A DNA stretch of 6,713 bases from contig JAGWTL010000161.1 in the NCBI GenBank assembly GCA_028869035.1, positions 1 to 6,713 on the forward strand, given 5' to 3'. This document shows, piece after piece, positions 5,894 to 6,713 of this stretch (its first letter is position 1; the number at the start of each line of letters is the position of its first letter). Position numbers and translations under genes: made by a program. The stretch comes from Burkholderiales bacterium (GTDB taxonomy: Bacteria > Pseudomonadota > Gammaproteobacteria > Burkholderiales > Burkholderiaceae_C). Below the pieces are notes generated by a model, which had not been told where the DNA came from, ran no database searches, and was given only the letters and a program-made list of their open reading frames with translations.

Positions 5894-6097
5894 TTAAATG
5901 CCTTGGCCGGGCAGCATCTGCGCCATGTGACCCATATTGGTCGCATGCACAGCAGTGGAGCCCCGCAGGTGGCGTTTGTTCTTGGTGGTCTTCTTGGTCA
6001 GGATGTGACGCTTGAAGGCTTGGCCGCGCTTGACGGTACCACCGGGACGAACGCGGAAGCGTTTCTTCGCTGCGCTCTTGGTCTTCATCTTGGGCAT
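5894..6097 (-). CDS. rpmI: 50S ribosomal protein L35
   Basis: 67 residues, usual for L35 (64-67). Seen: MPKMKTKSAAKKRFRVRPGGTVKRGQAFKRHILTKK, then KNKRHLRGSTAVHATN, the family's diagnostic basic pattern. L35 is a small 50S protein. There are two in-frame ATGs, at 6103 and 6097; MPKMKTK is the family N-terminus and the ribosome site fits only the second, so 6097 is chosen. The message has a 247-nt structured leader from infC, which could carry autogenous control as in E. coli. Confidence 0.97.
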   Translation of the reverse strand: MPKMKTKSAAKKRFRVRPGGTVKRGQAFKRHILTKKTTKNKRHLRGSTAVHATNMGHMAQMLPGQGI

Positions 6098-6104
6098 ATT
6101 CATG

Positions 6105-6109
6105 CTCCT
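6105..6109 (-). promoter_or_regulatory. Shine-Dalgarno site deciding the rpmI start
   Basis: AGGAG on the minus strand lies 7 nt from the ATG at 6097 but only 1 nt from the in-frame ATG at 6103. That rules out the longer form beginning with Met-Asn. Confidence 0.85.
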
Positions 6110-6129
6110 ATTACTTGTGCTCGTGAGGC

Positions 6130-6180
6130 GTCTGAAAACCTTTTCCAGACTTGTAGGCCCCGAGCCACTTGTTAAGTGGC
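6130..6180 (-). other. Two stem-loops in the rpmI leader
   Basis: GCCACTT-GTT-AAGTGGC (6164-6180) is a perfect 7-bp stem. GTCTGAAA (6130-6137) pairs with the TTT and CAGAC of 6142-6150, with one bulged C. Both lie between infC and rpmI; the second ends about 20 nt before the rpmI ribosome site on the minus-strand transcript. There is no U-run, so they are not terminators. A role in rpmI-rplT translational control is inferred from position only. Confidence 0.45.
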
Positions 6181-6210
6181 GAGTTGTGACACCCCCACTT
6201 GCTGGGCAAC

Positions 6211-6278
6211 CGGCTTTGACACCGACCACCTCAGCGGCGGGTTTGACCCCACCGCCTTCAATGCGGGTTTCACCCCGC
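6211..6278 (-). repeat. Three tandem imperfect copies of a small hairpin motif in the infC-rpmI spacer
   Basis: Plus strand: CGGCTTTGACACCG at 6211, CGGGTTTGACCCC at 6238 and CGGGTTTCACCCCG at 6264, spaced 27 and 26 bp. Each copy folds on itself (CGG/CCG or GGG/CCC) around a TTTGA or TTTCA loop, and copies 2 and 3 are nearly identical over 12 bp. A CCGGCA-TTTCC-TGCCGG hairpin (6305-6321) and a CGGGAA/TTCCCG pairing (6286-6307) lie between this array and the infC stop. Confidence 0.45.
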
Positions 6279-6344
6279 GGCGTTTCGGGAAAGCTTTCGC
6301 CTTCCCGGCATTTCCTGCCGGTTCTGCAACCCGCAGGAAAAAAC

Positions 6345-6713
6345 TCAACCTTGCGCCGCTTCTGCGGCAGGCTTGGCTGCCGCAGAAGCGGCGCCGGCCT
6401 TTTTCTTGCCGGGCGCGATCATCATGATCATCTGCCGGCCTTCCAGCTTGGGGAACTGCTCGACCACGATCAGATCCGCCAGATCGGCGCGCATCCGGTC
6501 CAGCATGGCCATGCCGATCTCCTGGTGCGTGATCTCGCGACCACGGAAGCGCAAGGTAATCTTGCACTTGTCACCCTCTTCCAAGAAGCGCTTGATGTTG
6601 CGCAACTTGATGTTGTAGTCCCCATCGTCGGTACCGGGCCGGAACTTGATTTCCTTGACCTCGATGACCTTCTGCTTCGATTTCGCCTCGGCGGCCTTCT
6701 TCTGCTCCTGGAA
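6345..6713 (-). CDS. infC: Translation initiation factor IF-3, C-terminal part
   Basis: The frame is open to the window edge, so the N-terminal 60-70 residues and the start lie outside; 122 residues are visible. Seen: end of the inter-domain linker helix (QEQKKAAEAKSKQKVIEVKEI), then the C-terminal domain that binds the 30S platform: KFRPGTDDGDYNIKLRNIKRFLEEGDKCKITLRFRGREI, followed by EIGMAMLDRM and the end of the core at QMIMMIAPGKKK. The visible part matches the E. coli factor up to its C-terminal PKKK. IF3 keeps the subunits apart and checks start-codon pairing. Here an extra Ala-rich tail of about 17 residues (AGAASAAAKPAAEAAQG) follows the lysines; its DNA is a perfect inverted repeat. 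Confidence 0.96.
   Translation of the reverse strand, partial: FQEQKKAAEAKSKQKVIEVKEIKFRPGTDDGDYNIKLRNIKRFLEEGDKCKITLRFRGREITHQEIGMAMLDRMRADLADLIVVEQFPKLEGRQMIMMIAPGKKKAGAASAAAKPAAEAAQG
6353..6394 (-). other. Perfect 18-bp inverted repeat inside the 3' end of infC
   Basis: GCGCCGCTTCTGCGGCAG (6353-6370) and its exact complement CTGCCGCAGAAGCGGCGC (6377-6394) flank a 6-nt loop (6371-6376). The repeat encodes the Ala-rich tail of IF3. On the minus strand the stem is followed by AAGGTTGAG and then six T (6343-6338), so it resembles an intrinsic terminator with a U-tract displaced by 9 nt, spanning the stop codon. It may attenuate or process the transcript between infC and rpmI; a chance result of alanine codons is unlikely over 18 exact pairs. 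Confidence 0.65.

Noticed and set aside
5509..5946. A longer 145-residue form of L20
   Set aside because: The extra N-terminus is translated from inside rpmI. The ATG at 5868 gives the family N-terminus and has a strong ribosome site.

Overview
This is a conventional, GC-rich proteobacterial housekeeping locus. It carries most of the conserved infC–rpmI–rplT–pheS–pheT–ihfA translation cluster on the minus strand, followed by a MerR-type regulator gene and a proline tRNA. The end of a Ppx/GppA-type exopolyphosphatase gene converges on it from the plus strand. Gene order, protein sequences and two intergenic repeat-like stretches that resemble ones I recall from Comamonadaceae (Acidovorax, Polaromonas, Hydrogenophaga relatives) suggest a betaproteobacterium of the order Burkholderiales. 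The family assignment is inference from memory, not a search result.

Layout in plus-strand order: C-terminal end of ppx (1-426, +); a two-sided terminator hairpin (467-496); tRNA-Pro(GGG) (510-586, -) with a consensus -10 box just upstream; MerR-family regulator (638-1093, -); a 225-bp spacer with two dyads and GC-rich hairpins; ihfA (1319-1663, -); pheT (1710-4142, -); a 146-bp spacer filled with nested inverted repeats; pheS (4289-5341, -); a 167-bp spacer with two hairpins, the second terminator-like; rplT (5509-5868, -); rpmI (5894-6097, -); a 247-bp hairpin-rich leader; and the C-terminal two thirds of infC (6345 to past 6713, -). No stretch longer than 300 bases lacks a gene.

Transcription of the cluster runs from right to left. 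IF3, L35 and L20 serve initiation and the 50S subunit, PheS and PheT together charge tRNA-Phe, and IHF alpha is a nucleoid protein. I see no mobile element, CRISPR array, defence system or cargo insertion, and no new multi-gene system. The non-routine content is RNA-scale structure: a perfect 18-bp inverted repeat inside the 3' end of infC, which also encodes an Ala-rich C-terminal tail of IF3; three tandem copies of a small hairpin motif in the infC-rpmI spacer; a rplT-pheS spacer with a terminator-like hairpin but no PheM-like leader; and operator-like dyads in front of the MerR gene.
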